DNA of 64,000 nucleotides from TMED27 sp964350695 (GTDB lineage Bacteria; Pseudomonadota; Alphaproteobacteria; Micavibrionales; Micavibrionaceae). The position numbers and the translations under genes were made by a program. The notes under the pieces are model-generated. The model saw only the letters and a program-made list of their open reading frames with translations. It had not been told where the DNA came from and ran no database searches. This document shows, one piece after another, positions 17,377 through 25,088 of this stretch. Numbering within the stretch: the stretch's first letter is position 1; every line of letters begins with the position of its first letter. Where the stretch lies: assembly GCA_964350695.1 (NCBI GenBank), contig CAYGKM010000009.1:21106-85105 (forward strand), read 5' to 3'.

Positions 17377-18027
17377 TTAGGCGGCAGGCTCGTTTCTTAA
17401 TGCAGAGTCATCAGGTGGCGAGGACGCATTTATAGAATCCCTTAAATTCATAAGCTCCATTTCATATTTTAAGATCGCAGCGGCTTCTGCATATGTTTTA
17501 ATGTTTGGGTTGTTCTGAAAAACTGTTTTTAAAGTATCAAACATTAATTTGAAGTCTTCTATCGCGGCGTCATCTTTAAAGTGCCTTTTGTTCATTGTAG
17601 CGTTTCCGCGTCCTATTTGTGAAAACCTCAAATGCCCGTCTTCTGTGATGGTTATGTCCATCTTGTCTATTTCAAGGGGGCTAAATTTTGTGTGTTTTCC
17701 AAAGAACGTTAAATCCTGAAATTGAAACTCTCTATTTTCTATATACATCTGGACATGCATGGATTGGCGAGTGCTGATTAGCGATCCTGCAATGGCAACG
17801 CCCACGCACGCTGCGTAGGTTTTTGCATCACTTTGTCCTGCGAGTAGACCGTAGATACCATAGGTGCTTGCCATGATGCTGACGGCGCCTGCCGCGTTAT
17901 GAGGTGTTTCAAAAACTAAGGGGTTTTCACGCGTAAGAATAGGGGCGGTAGGAATGAGTTCTTCCGCTGGGCTTAAGCTTGCAGCCTTTTTAAAGGCTTT
18001 AGGGGGCATTTGACTATTATCTGCCAT
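17377..18027 (-). CDS. Orphan protein with apolar segment, 216 aa
   Basis: An unrecognised protein. The N-terminal 40 residues are polar and Pro-rich. Then comes AAGAVSIMASTYGIYGLLAG and a second apolar stretch, YAACVGVAIAGSLIS, which may be two membrane segments, and a soluble domain with beta-rich pattern (VQMYIENREFQFQDLTFFG, MDITITEDGHLRF) and helices. The layout resembles small two-TM proteins with a cytoplasmic PH-like module, but that is only a pattern. There is no clear ribosome binding site. Base composition is more AT-rich than the flanking xerC and tal. Confidence 0.55.
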   Translation of the reverse strand: MADNSQMPPKAFKKAASLSPAEELIPTAPILTRENPLVFETPHNAAGAVSIMASTYGIYGLLAGQSDAKTYAACVGVAIAGSLISTRQSMHVQMYIENREFQFQDLTFFGKHTKFSPLEIDKMDITITEDGHLRFSQIGRGNATMNKRHFKDDAAIEDFKLMFDTLKTVFQNNPNIKTYAEAAAILKYEMELMNLRDSINASSPPDDSALRNEPAA

Positions 18028-18079
18028 AGTGAGTTTATAGCTTAATAATTATCTTCACGCAATAAAATAATATGTAAAT

Positions 18080-18736
18080 CTATAGAATGCTTTGGCCCGT
18101 CTTTTTCCAGTCCTCAACGAAAGCGGCGAGGCCGGATGAGGTTAGCGGGTGTTTATAGAGTTGACGGATGACGCTTGGCGGGCTGGTCATCACATGCGCG
18201 CCCATCTTGGCGCTGTCGACGATATGAAGCGGGTTGCGGATGGAGGCGACCAGCACTTCAGTGTCGAAATTCGGGTAATTATCATAGATACGCACGATAT
18301 CGGCGATGAGCTGAAGGCCGTCGCTAGAGATATCATCAAGGCGTCCAACGAAAGGCGAGACGAAGCTTGCGCCTGCTTTGGCGGCGAGGATGGCTTGTGC
18401 GGGGGAGAAACAGAGCGTTACATTCACCATTGTGCCGTCATCGGAGAGCTCTTTACATACCCGCAGGCCGTCTTCGGTGAGCGGCACTTTTACGGCGATA
18501 TTGTCGCCCCATTTGCGGATCACTTCTGCTTCTTTGCGCATGGTGTCGTAATCGGTGGCGGCGACTTCGGCGGATACGGGGCCGTCTACGATTTTACAAA
18601 TGGCTTGGATAACCTCTTTGAAATCTTGTCCTGATTTGGCGATAAGGGAGGGGTTGGTTGTGACGCCGTCCACCATGCCCGTTCCGGCCAAAGATTTGAT
18701 TTCATCAATGTCACCAGTGTCGACGAAGAATTTCAT
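18080..18736 (-). CDS. tal: Transaldolase, TalC/FSA-type small form
   Basis: A 218-residue TIM-barrel aldolase of the small transaldolase family, acting in the non-oxidative pentose phosphate pathway. The Schiff-base lysine is in NIAVKVPLTEDGL (about residue 86), and DGVTTNPSLIAK and SPFVGRLDDIS are present. The segment NVTLCFSPAQA carries Phe where fructose-6-phosphate aldolases have Tyr, which favours transaldolase activity over FSA. The start chosen is the ATG with GGAAAC upstream; a further in-frame ATG lies 27 bases upstream. The ribosome binding site lies inside the inverted repeat at 18741-18840, so folding of the leader could limit translation. Confidence 0.92.
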   Translation of the reverse strand: MKFFVDTGDIDEIKSLAGTGMVDGVTTNPSLIAKSGQDFKEVIQAICKIVDGPVSAEVAATDYDTMRKEAEVIRKWGDNIAVKVPLTEDGLRVCKELSDDGTMVNVTLCFSPAQAILAAKAGASFVSPFVGRLDDISSDGLQLIADIVRIYDNYPNFDTEVLVASIRNPLHIVDSAKMGAHVMTSPPSVIRQLYKHPLTSSGLAAFVEDWKKTGQSIL

Positions 18737-18740
18737 GTGC

Positions 18741-18840
18741 GTTGTTTCCTTTTGCGTTTTCACAGCGTTGCTGCGCTTCTAAAATAGTGGGCTTCTATTC
18801 GTCGTCGCTTGCGCCTTGTGAAAACACAAAATCAAACAAC
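18741..18840 (-). repeat. 24-bp inverted repeat covering the tal ribosome binding site
   Basis: The left arm (18741-18764) and right arm (18817-18840) match as reverse complements at 21 of 24 positions, including GTTGTTT, TTTTG and GTTTTCACA blocks. The 52-base loop contains a smaller AATAG/CTATT pair. On the minus strand the 3' arm contains GGAAAC, the presumed ribosome binding site of tal, and ends five bases before its ATG. It fills much of the 173-base gap between tal and the divergent oxidase gene. It may be a regulatory leader or a MITE-like remnant. Confidence 0.6.
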
Positions 18841-18909
18841 GCCGTATTTATGCGTTTCTTTAAAACTGTTACTGTTTTTGTATAAAGGGTTTGGAGGAAT
18901 CTTCAAGGT

Positions 18910-19839
18910 ATGAAAATCGGAATCATTGGCGGCGGGATTATTGGTTTGACGAGCGGGGTTGTTCTCGCCGAGGCGGGGCATGATGTGCGCGTGATGAGCC
19001 GCGAGCCGATTGAGCGCTCAACAAGCTGGGCGGCGGGGGCGACGTGTTATCCGTTCGGGTGCGAGGAGAGCGAACGCAGTATCGGCTGGTTCTTGCGGAG
19101 TTGCGAGGTTTTGAAATCTTTGCAAAATGATCCAGCGGCGGGGATATATGCTGCCGATTGGCAGAAGCTTTCGGGGGCCGCGCAGGGCGAGATCCCGTTT
19201 TGGTATGATCGGTATGAGGGCGCGCGCGTGCTTGAGCCGCACGAAGTGCCTGCGCCTTATCGATCGGGGATTACCGCGCCGCTCCTTATTATGGGGGTGG
19301 ATGAATATGTGCCTTATGTTATGGCGCGTTTTAAGGCGGCAGGCGGCGCGTATGAGATTCGCGATGTTGCGGGGGTTGAAGAGGTGTCCGCAGATTTTGA
19401 TGTGGTGATAAACTGCACAGGGGTTGCCGCGCGTGATTTTGTCCCCGATACGGCCGTGTATCCTGCGCGCGGGCAGGTGGTGGTGGTGAGAAATCCCGGT
19501 GTGAAAAAGCATACGGCGCTGTTTGAAAATAAGTTTTATTGTTATCCGCGGGGAAGTCAGGTTTTGCTCGGCGGGTCATTTGATGAACATGAATGGGAGC
19601 GCACGCCTGATGAAGGCTTAACGCGCGAGATTTTGAAATGGGCGGGCGCGTTTGAGCCGCTTTTGGCTGAGCCTGAAGTCATAGATGTTCGGGTTGGCTT
19701 GCGCCCGATGCGCCCCAAAGTGCGTTTAGAGAAAGAGACTTGCGCGGATGGCACGCCGCTCATCCATAATTATGGGCATGGCGGTGCAGGATTTACATTA
19801 TCGTGGGGTTGTGCGGATCAGGTGCTGGCACTTTTATAA
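18910..19839 (+). CDS. FAD-dependent oxidoreductase, D-amino-acid oxidase-like
   Basis: A 309-residue DAO-family flavoprotein. The N-terminal GIIGGGIIGLTSGVVLAEAG is a Rossmann FAD-binding motif, followed by STSWAAGATCYPF, which matches the flavin-contact loop of D-amino-acid oxidases. The C-terminus has VGLRPMRPKVRLE and HNYGHGGAGFTLSWG, the family signature with the substrate Arg and the flavin loop. The likely activity is oxidative deamination of D-amino acids, giving 2-oxo acid, ammonia and peroxide; the precise substrate is unknown. GGAGGA lies upstream of the ATG. Its 3' end overlaps the convergent orphan by 47 bases. Confidence 0.85.
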   Translation: MKIGIIGGGIIGLTSGVVLAEAGHDVRVMSREPIERSTSWAAGATCYPFGCEESERSIGWFLRSCEVLKSLQNDPAAGIYAADWQKLSGAAQGEIPFWYDRYEGARVLEPHEVPAPYRSGITAPLLIMGVDEYVPYVMARFKAAGGAYEIRDVAGVEEVSADFDVVINCTGVAARDFVPDTAVYPARGQVVVVRNPGVKKHTALFENKFYCYPRGSQVLLGGSFDEHEWERTPDEGLTREILKWAGAFEPLLAEPEVIDVRVGLRPMRPKVRLEKETCADGTPLIHNYGHGGAGFTLSWGCADQVLALL

Positions 19840-20455
19840 GATGCGCCGGAATGATATCGGAAAGGGCATATTCTTTTCCGAGGGTTTGTATGTCTTCTAC
19901 CGACATATGTTCGATAATATCTGCGGGCAGGTTTATTACGAAGCTGTTTGCGAAGAAATTCAGTATATTTGCAGACCCCGGATGGATTGTAGCGATTGAT
20001 CTTGCTGTCGCATTTAACAATTTATGGTGCCTATAAATCGGAATAAGTAGGTCTGAGGATATAAGAAGATCATTCTCATCCAATGAGGTGATCTGCGGCT
20101 TTGGCTGAGGAAGACAATTTCCTATAAGGGTGCTCATTGTTTCCACGGCCCTGCTTACGTCCTTATATGCTCGGGTTTGCTCCGGGGTGCGCCCTTTGAA
20201 GCTGCCGATATGGTCTGCGACCATTTTGAGACCGCTTGCGATGTCTATGTTCTTCACACCCGCAGCATAACGTTCTGCGGCAATAATTGCAGATGAATTG
20301 AGGTTCAGCGGACCGCCAGTGCTTGTGCTGATTATGCCGACCCATGCGCAAAGCTCCGATCTTTTGACTGGTATTGATGCGTGATTCGGCGGTGATATAT
20401 GGGCAGGTCTTTCCCCCATAAGCCTGTTTGCGAAATGTGTTAAACGGTCTAACAT
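19793..20455 (-). CDS. Orphan hypothetical protein, 220 aa
   Basis: An unrecognised helical protein, probably soluble. Segments include AAERYAAGVKNIDIASGLKMV, the polar QTRAYKDVSRAVETMSTLIG, and a C-terminal part NILNFFANSFVINLPADIIEH that recalls a similar phrase (QNFIINLPTQKLFAH) in the XRE regulator at 52135-52803. It converges on the oxidase gene with a 47-base overlap and is divergent from priA, with only 29 bases between starts. No ribosome binding site is evident. Confidence 0.55.
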   Translation of the reverse strand: MLDRLTHFANRLMGERPAHISPPNHASIPVKRSELCAWVGIISTSTGGPLNLNSSAIIAAERYAAGVKNIDIASGLKMVADHIGSFKGRTPEQTRAYKDVSRAVETMSTLIGNCLPQPKPQITSLDENDLLISSDLLIPIYRHHKLLNATARSIATIHPGSANILNFFANSFVINLPADIIEHMSVEDIQTLGKEYALSDIIPAHLIKVPAPDPHNPTIM

Positions 20456-20484
20456 AGGTTTGTTTTACAGTAGAAAAATTCGTT

Positions 20485-22788
20485 ATGTCAACAAATAAGC
20501 AATCCCAACTTTTTGAAGAGACGCAGCCGGTGGCCGCGGCGGAGCGTTGCATGGCTGTGCTTGTGCCGCTTCCCATTGATAAAGCCTATGATTACGGTGT
20601 GCCGGAGGGGCTTGAGGTAGCTGTGGGTGATTATGTGGTTGTGCCGCTTGGGGGCAGAGAGGTGACGGCCGTTGTTTGGGGCGAGCCTGCGGGGGATGTG
20701 AACCCGAAGAAGCTCAAAAACGTTGTGATGAAACATAATGCGAAGCCGATGCGCGAAGAGATGATGCGCTTCATTGATTGGGTGGCGGAATACACGATGT
20801 CGCCGAAAGGCTTTGTGCTGAAGATGGCATTGAGCGTGCCTGCGGGGTTGGATCCTGCGAAACCTGCGAAGGGGTATAAAATCTCTGCGTCATTGCGAGC
20901 GCAGAGAAGCAATCCCGATGTAGACAAGATTGCCGCGTCGTCTCAAAAGCCTCCTCGCAATGACGGTTTGACGCTGACCGAGAAGCAAAAGGCCGTGATG
21001 GATGTTTTGTCTGATGGCATGGCGCGCATTGCCGCCGATATTGCCCGTGAAGCCGAGGTGAGTGCGGGGGTTGTGAAGGGTTTGGTTGGCAAGGGGCTTG
21101 TGAACGAGACGGATATTTTCGATCCTGCGCCGTGTAAGAAGCCCGATGCGCACCGCGAAGGCGCAACGCTGTCCGAGGATCAGGACGCGATTGCCGATCA
21201 TCTGAAAGACAATGTGAAGAAGAATGCGTTTAGCGCGGCGCTGCTTGACGGGGTGACGGGCGCAGGAAAAACGGAAGTTTATTTCGAAGCGGTGGCCGAA
21301 GCCTTAAAGGCGGGCAAGCAGGTGCTTATTTTGCTGCCCGAGATTGCGCTGTCGAATGCGTTTTTGGACCGGTTTAAGTCGCGCTTTGGGTGCGCGCCTG
21401 CTTTGTGGCATTCGCATCTGTCCAAAGGTGCGCGTAAAACCACGTGGCGCGGCGTGGCGGAAGGACATACGAAAGTGGTTGTCGGGGCGCGCTCGGCGCT
21501 GTTTCTTCCCTATCAGGATTTGGGGCTTATTATTGTCGATGAGGAACATGAGAGCGCCTATAAGCAAGAAGATGGCGTGATTTATAATGCGCGTGATATG
21601 GCGGTGGTGCGGGCGAATCTGGGCAAGTTTCCGATTGTGCTGGTGTCGGCGACGCCATCACTGGAGACCATTCATAATGCGTGGCTTGGGCGCTATCAGC
21701 ATCTAACGCTGCCGGATCGTTTCGGCGGGGCGCGGATGCCGGATATCGAGGCCGTGGATATGCGCGATAAAGAGCATAAGCCCGATGCGCAACATTTTAT
21801 TTCCCCCACCTTAAAGGCGGCGATTGAAGAGACGATGGCGCGCGATGAGCAATCGCTGCTCTTCCTCAACCGCCGCGGTTATGCGCCGCTCACCCTGTGC
21901 CGTACCTGCGGGCATAGGATGGAGTGTCCGCGCTGCACGGCGTGGCTGGTGGAGCATAAATCCTCCGATCGTTTGCAGTGCCATCATTGCGGATTTGCGG
22001 CGCGCACGCCGAAGGAATGCCCTGAGTGCAGCGAGGAGAACAGTTTGGCGGCTTGCGGCCCCGGCGTGGAGCGGATTTTTGAAGAGGCGAAGCATTACTT
22101 CCCTGAAGCGAATATCATGCTGCTGGCCTCCGACACGGCGGAGAATAACGAGGTTTTGCGCGGGATGTTGGAGGATATTAAATCCTCGAAGGTCGATATT
22201 ATTATCGGTACGCAGATTATTGCCAAGGGTCATCACTTCCCGAACTTGACGCTTGTGGGCGTGATTGATGCGGATCTGGGGCTTGGCGGCGGAGAGCTTC
22301 GCGCAGCGGAGCGGTGTTATCAGCTTCTCCACCAAGTTGCGGGGCGTGCGGGGCGTGAGGAAAAAGACGGTATTAAGCGGGGCAGGGTGATTTTGCAAAC
22401 CTTTATGCCCGATCACCGCATCATGAAGGCGCTGGCCGAAGGTTTGCGCGATCCGTTCCTAGAGACGGAAGCCGCCGAACGAGAGCATGCACATATGCCG
22501 CCTTATAGCCGCCTTGTGGGAATTATTGTTGCGGGGCGTGATGAAGGGCAGGTGATTGAAATTGCCAAAGCTTTGGGACGCACCGCGCCGCACGCGGAAG
22601 GGATCTCCACGCTAGGCCCTGCGCCTGCGCCTTTTATGCGGCTTCGCGGGAAATATCGTTATCGTTTGCTTGTGCAGGCGGATAAGAATTTAAACGTGCA
22701 GGCCGCGATTGCGCATTGGGTGGGGGGTGTTAAATGTCCGTCCACGGTGCGAATCTATATCGACATTGATCCGATGAGCTTTTTGTAA
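20485..22788 (+). CDS. priA: Primosomal protein N', replication restart helicase
   Basis: Superfamily 2 DNA helicase that reloads the replisome at stalled forks. Its 767 residues contain an N-terminal 3'-DNA-end-binding domain (1-125), a winged-helix segment, Walker A GVTGAGKT at 256-263, DEEH in IIVDEEHESAYK, eight zinc-binding Cys as four CxxC pairs between about 472 and 520, and a C-terminal domain with the ending VRIYIDIDPMSFL. An in-frame 78-base palindromic repeat (20888-20965) encodes residues 135-161 in the linker before the winged helix. The helicase motifs are intact, so the protein is probably active. Confidence 0.96.
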   Translation: MSTNKQSQLFEETQPVAAAERCMAVLVPLPIDKAYDYGVPEGLEVAVGDYVVVPLGGREVTAVVWGEPAGDVNPKKLKNVVMKHNAKPMREEMMRFIDWVAEYTMSPKGFVLKMALSVPAGLDPAKPAKGYKISASLRAQRSNPDVDKIAASSQKPPRNDGLTLTEKQKAVMDVLSDGMARIAADIAREAEVSAGVVKGLVGKGLVNETDIFDPAPCKKPDAHREGATLSEDQDAIADHLKDNVKKNAFSAALLDGVTGAGKTEVYFEAVAEALKAGKQVLILLPEIALSNAFLDRFKSRFGCAPALWHSHLSKGARKTTWRGVAEGHTKVVVGARSALFLPYQDLGLIIVDEEHESAYKQEDGVIYNARDMAVVRANLGKFPIVLVSATPSLETIHNAWLGRYQHLTLPDRFGGARMPDIEAVDMRDKEHKPDAQHFISPTLKAAIEETMARDEQSLLFLNRRGYAPLTLCRTCGHRMECPRCTAWLVEHKSSDRLQCHHCGFAARTPKECPECSEENSLAACGPGVERIFEEAKHYFPEANIMLLASDTAENNEVLRGMLEDIKSSKVDIIIGTQIIAKGHHFPNLTLVGVIDADLGLGGGELRAAERCYQLLHQVAGRAGREEKDGIKRGRVILQTFMPDHRIMKALAEGLRDPFLETEAAEREHAHMPPYSRLVGIIVAGRDEGQVIEIAKALGRTAPHAEGISTLGPAPAPFMRLRGKYRYRLLVQADKNLNVQAAIAHWVGGVKCPSTVRIYIDIDPMSFL
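20888..20965. repeat. Palindromic repeat inserted in frame within priA
   Basis: It begins CGTCATTGCGAG and ends CTCGCAATGACG, with an internal AGCAATCCC and AAGATTGCC arrangement. It is 78 bases, a multiple of three, with no stop in the priA frame, encoding SLRAQRSNPDVDK and so on to PPRNDG. The ends match the intergenic copy at 32759-32826. The reverse strand reads through the familiar HCEEAFETTRQS peptide seen where such repeats are translated in alphaproteobacteria. Confidence 0.85.
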
Positions 22789-22800
22789 GACACTTTATAG

Positions 22801-23577
22801 ATGAATAAAGCTCTTCCGCGCGATGTTACATCTTATGATCTTTTGAAAACCCTCGCGGTGGTGACGATGGTCATTGACCATATCGGCATGTATTTCTTCC
22901 CTGATGATTTATGGTGGCGGGCGATTGGGCGTTTAAGCTTTCCTATATGGCTGTTTTTGATCGGCTATGCGCGCAGCCGCGACATATCGCCGAAGCTTTT
23001 AGGGGCGGGCGCTTTGTTGGCGCTGGCGCATATCCCGGCCGGTATGCCGATTTTCCCGCTGAATATATTGCTGAGTATCGCGCTGGTGCGGCTTTGTATA
23101 GATAAGGTGATGCCGTTTTTTGAAAAGGGGTCGTCGCTGTTTTGGCTGTCTTTCGGGGCGCTGGCGATTTTGAGCATCCCGACATCCATTGTACTTGAAT
23201 TCGGTACGCATGCGCTGCTCTTTGCGGTGTTTGGTTATATGTGCCGGCATTGGGGCGAGGATAGGCAGCGCGAGCGCAGCGGGTTTATGTTTGCGACGAT
23301 GTTCAGCTATCTGGCGATACAGAGTTTGCTGTTCGGGTTTAGCCAGATACAGCTTCTTGTCATGGCCGTCGGGGTTACGGCGGTGTGTCTATACACCTTA
23401 AAGCCGTTCAAGCCGCTGACGTTCCGGTCTTTGCCGCTGGCGGGTGTTTTAAAGTTTTGCGGGCGCTATACGCTCGAGATTTATGCCGTGCATGTATTGG
23501 CGTTTATGGCGGCGGCAGTGTATCTGGGGCGTGAAGGATACGGGCTGTTTCAATGGTCATGGGTCAACTTGGGATGA
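22801..23577 (+). CDS. TraX-family membrane acyltransferase, copy 1
   Basis: A 258-residue polytopic protein with the TraX pattern: TSYDLLKTLAVVTMVIDHIG near the start, FPIWLFLIGYARSRD, several further apolar helices and a terminal CGRYTLEIYAVHVLAF. TraX N-acetylates F-pilin in conjugative plasmids; chromosomal relatives without pilin genes have no assigned substrate. There are no conjugation genes here. It starts 12 bases after priA and overlaps the next gene by four bases (ATGA). Confidence 0.82.
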   Translation: MNKALPRDVTSYDLLKTLAVVTMVIDHIGMYFFPDDLWWRAIGRLSFPIWLFLIGYARSRDISPKLLGAGALLALAHIPAGMPIFPLNILLSIALVRLCIDKVMPFFEKGSSLFWLSFGALAILSIPTSIVLEFGTHALLFAVFGYMCRHWGEDRQRERSGFMFATMFSYLAIQSLLFGFSQIQLLVMAVGVTAVCLYTLKPFKPLTFRSLPLAGVLKFCGRYTLEIYAVHVLAFMAAAVYLGREGYGLFQWSWVNLG

Positions 23578-24395
23578 GCGTTTTAAAAACCGAAACCCTG
23601 CCGAAAGCCCTCACGAGTTATGATCTCCTGAAAACGCTGGCGATTCTTTTGATGGTGATTGACCATGTGGGGTATTTCTTTTTTCCCGAAGAGGCATGGT
23701 TTCGCGTGGTTGGGCGTTTATGCGTGCCGATATGGTTTTTCCTGATTGGCTATGCGAATACCCGCGAGATCCCCCGGCTATGGTGGAGCGCGGCAATAGC
23801 CGTGTTTTTGAGCGCGATCATCACGGGCGGGTATATATTCCCCGTCAATATCCTGTTTACCCTGATTTTTGCGCGATTCGCGATTGATTGGGTCATGATG
23901 CGGGGGCTTCGGAACCATGAAGCTTTTGCGGGGATGTTTTTCTTGTGCGTTTTATTGAGCCTGCCGTCGATGATTTTTGTTGAATACGGGTTTATCGGCA
24001 TTCTTTTTGCCATGATGGGCTATATGCGCCGCCATAAGAGCGCGCTGGAAATGAAGCCGCGGCCATACTGGATGTTCGTCGCGGGCAGTGCGGGCGCGTA
24101 TATTTTGATGCAAGCCATGCTGATGGAGAGTTTAAGCGCTGTGCAACTCGGCGCGCTTATTACGGGTATGGGGGCGGTGGTTTTTCTGCTCCATGGTTTT
24201 AAGGGGCAGACCTATCCCCATTTAAAAGGGGCTGCGTTCTGGGCGTTTCAATTTTGCGGGCGAAGAACACTCGAGATTTATGCGTTTCATCTTCTCGCCT
24301 TCAGAGCGGCCTCTATGATATTGAATCCAGACAGATTTTCAGCTTTTGATTTTACGCTGTTCGCGAATGAAAATTTAACTCGTCTGTTTTTGTGA
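23574..24395 (+). CDS. TraX-family membrane acyltransferase, copy 2
   Basis: A 273-residue paralogue of the preceding gene, sharing LTSYDLLKTLAILLMVIDHVG, VPIWFFLIGYANTRE and CGRRTLEIYAFHLLAF. The ATG at 23574 is chosen because it overlaps the upstream TGA as ATGA and leaves the shared motifs at the same distance from the N-terminus. About eight membrane helices are expected. Side-by-side coupled copies suggest recent tandem duplication, with the two proteins made in similar amounts. Confidence 0.82.
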   Translation: MSVLKTETLPKALTSYDLLKTLAILLMVIDHVGYFFFPEEAWFRVVGRLCVPIWFFLIGYANTREIPRLWWSAAIAVFLSAIITGGYIFPVNILFTLIFARFAIDWVMMRGLRNHEAFAGMFFLCVLLSLPSMIFVEYGFIGILFAMMGYMRRHKSALEMKPRPYWMFVAGSAGAYILMQAMLMESLSAVQLGALITGMGAVVFLLHGFKGQTYPHLKGAAFWAFQFCGRRTLEIYAFHLLAFRAASMILNPDRFSAFDFTLFANENLTRLFL

Positions 24396-24415
24396 AAAAT
24401 GGCTGTTTTTTGCCC

Positions 24416-24444
24416 TTGTCATCGCTGAAATGCTGTGCTAAATC
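24416..24444 (+). promoter_or_regulatory. Possible promoter for the atp operon
   Basis: TTGTCA (24416-24421), 17 bases, then TAAATC (24439-24444), 45 bases before the atpH GTG. The -10 match is weak, but the spacing and sequence parallel the site before sucA (4806-4834). It lies in the only gap long enough for an atp operon promoter. Confidence 0.4.
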
Positions 24445-24489
24445 CTGCACAACAAAATTCAAAGTGGTTGAATATCAGGGAGTCCATAC

Positions 24490-25086
24490 GTGTCATCTAC
24501 AGGCCAAGCCTCTTATCTTGTCGCGCAGCGCTATGCCAATGCTTTATTGGAGCTAGCCGAAGGCGCGAAGATGGTCGATAAAGTCGAAAAAGATCTTAAG
24601 GATCTTGGATTGATGATTCAAAACTCATTGGATCTGGAAGCCACGATTAAATCCCCCCTTGTTTCCCAAAGCGATCTTATGAACGCGATGAACGTCCTTA
24701 GCGATAAAGCCAAATTTCAAACTGTGACTAAAAACTTCCTGTCCGTATTGGTTGAGAATAACCGCATGGGCGCGATTGGCCGCATTCTTGAAGCCTTTCA
24801 TGAAGAGCTTGCAGAAAAGCGTGGTGAAACATCGGTGAATGTGACTGTGGCGCAGGATTTGACCGCGAAACAGAAAAAAGATTTAGAAGCCTCATTGTCG
24901 AAAACGCTTGGTAAAGACGTTTCCGTGCAAATGAAGGTAGAGCCCGGTATTCTCGGCGGCATGATTGTCACCGTCGGTTCACAAATGATTGATGCCTCTG
25001 TGGCCCGTAAGCTTGAACGCTTAAAGGGTGCGCTGGGGGTTCAGGCTAATGAAAACACTCATTCCAACTTAAGCGAGGTTGTATAA
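24490..25086 (+). CDS. atpH: ATP synthase F1 subunit delta
   Basis: Peripheral-stalk subunit joining F1 to the Fo b-subunit dimer. It has 198 residues, slightly longer than usual. The N-terminal helical domain (QASYLVAQRYANALLELAEG) and the C-terminal signature LGKDVSVQMKVEPG with ILGGMIVTVGS match the OSCP/delta family. The start is GTG, supported by GGGAG eight bases upstream. It is first in atpHAGDC; the Fo genes are elsewhere, as is normal in alphaproteobacteria. Confidence 0.95.
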   Translation: MSSTGQASYLVAQRYANALLELAEGAKMVDKVEKDLKDLGLMIQNSLDLEATIKSPLVSQSDLMNAMNVLSDKAKFQTVTKNFLSVLVENNRMGAIGRILEAFHEELAEKRGETSVNVTVAQDLTAKQKKDLEASLSKTLGKDVSVQMKVEPGILGGMIVTVGSQMIDASVARKLERLKGALGVQANENTHSNLSEVV

Positions 25087-25088
25087 AC

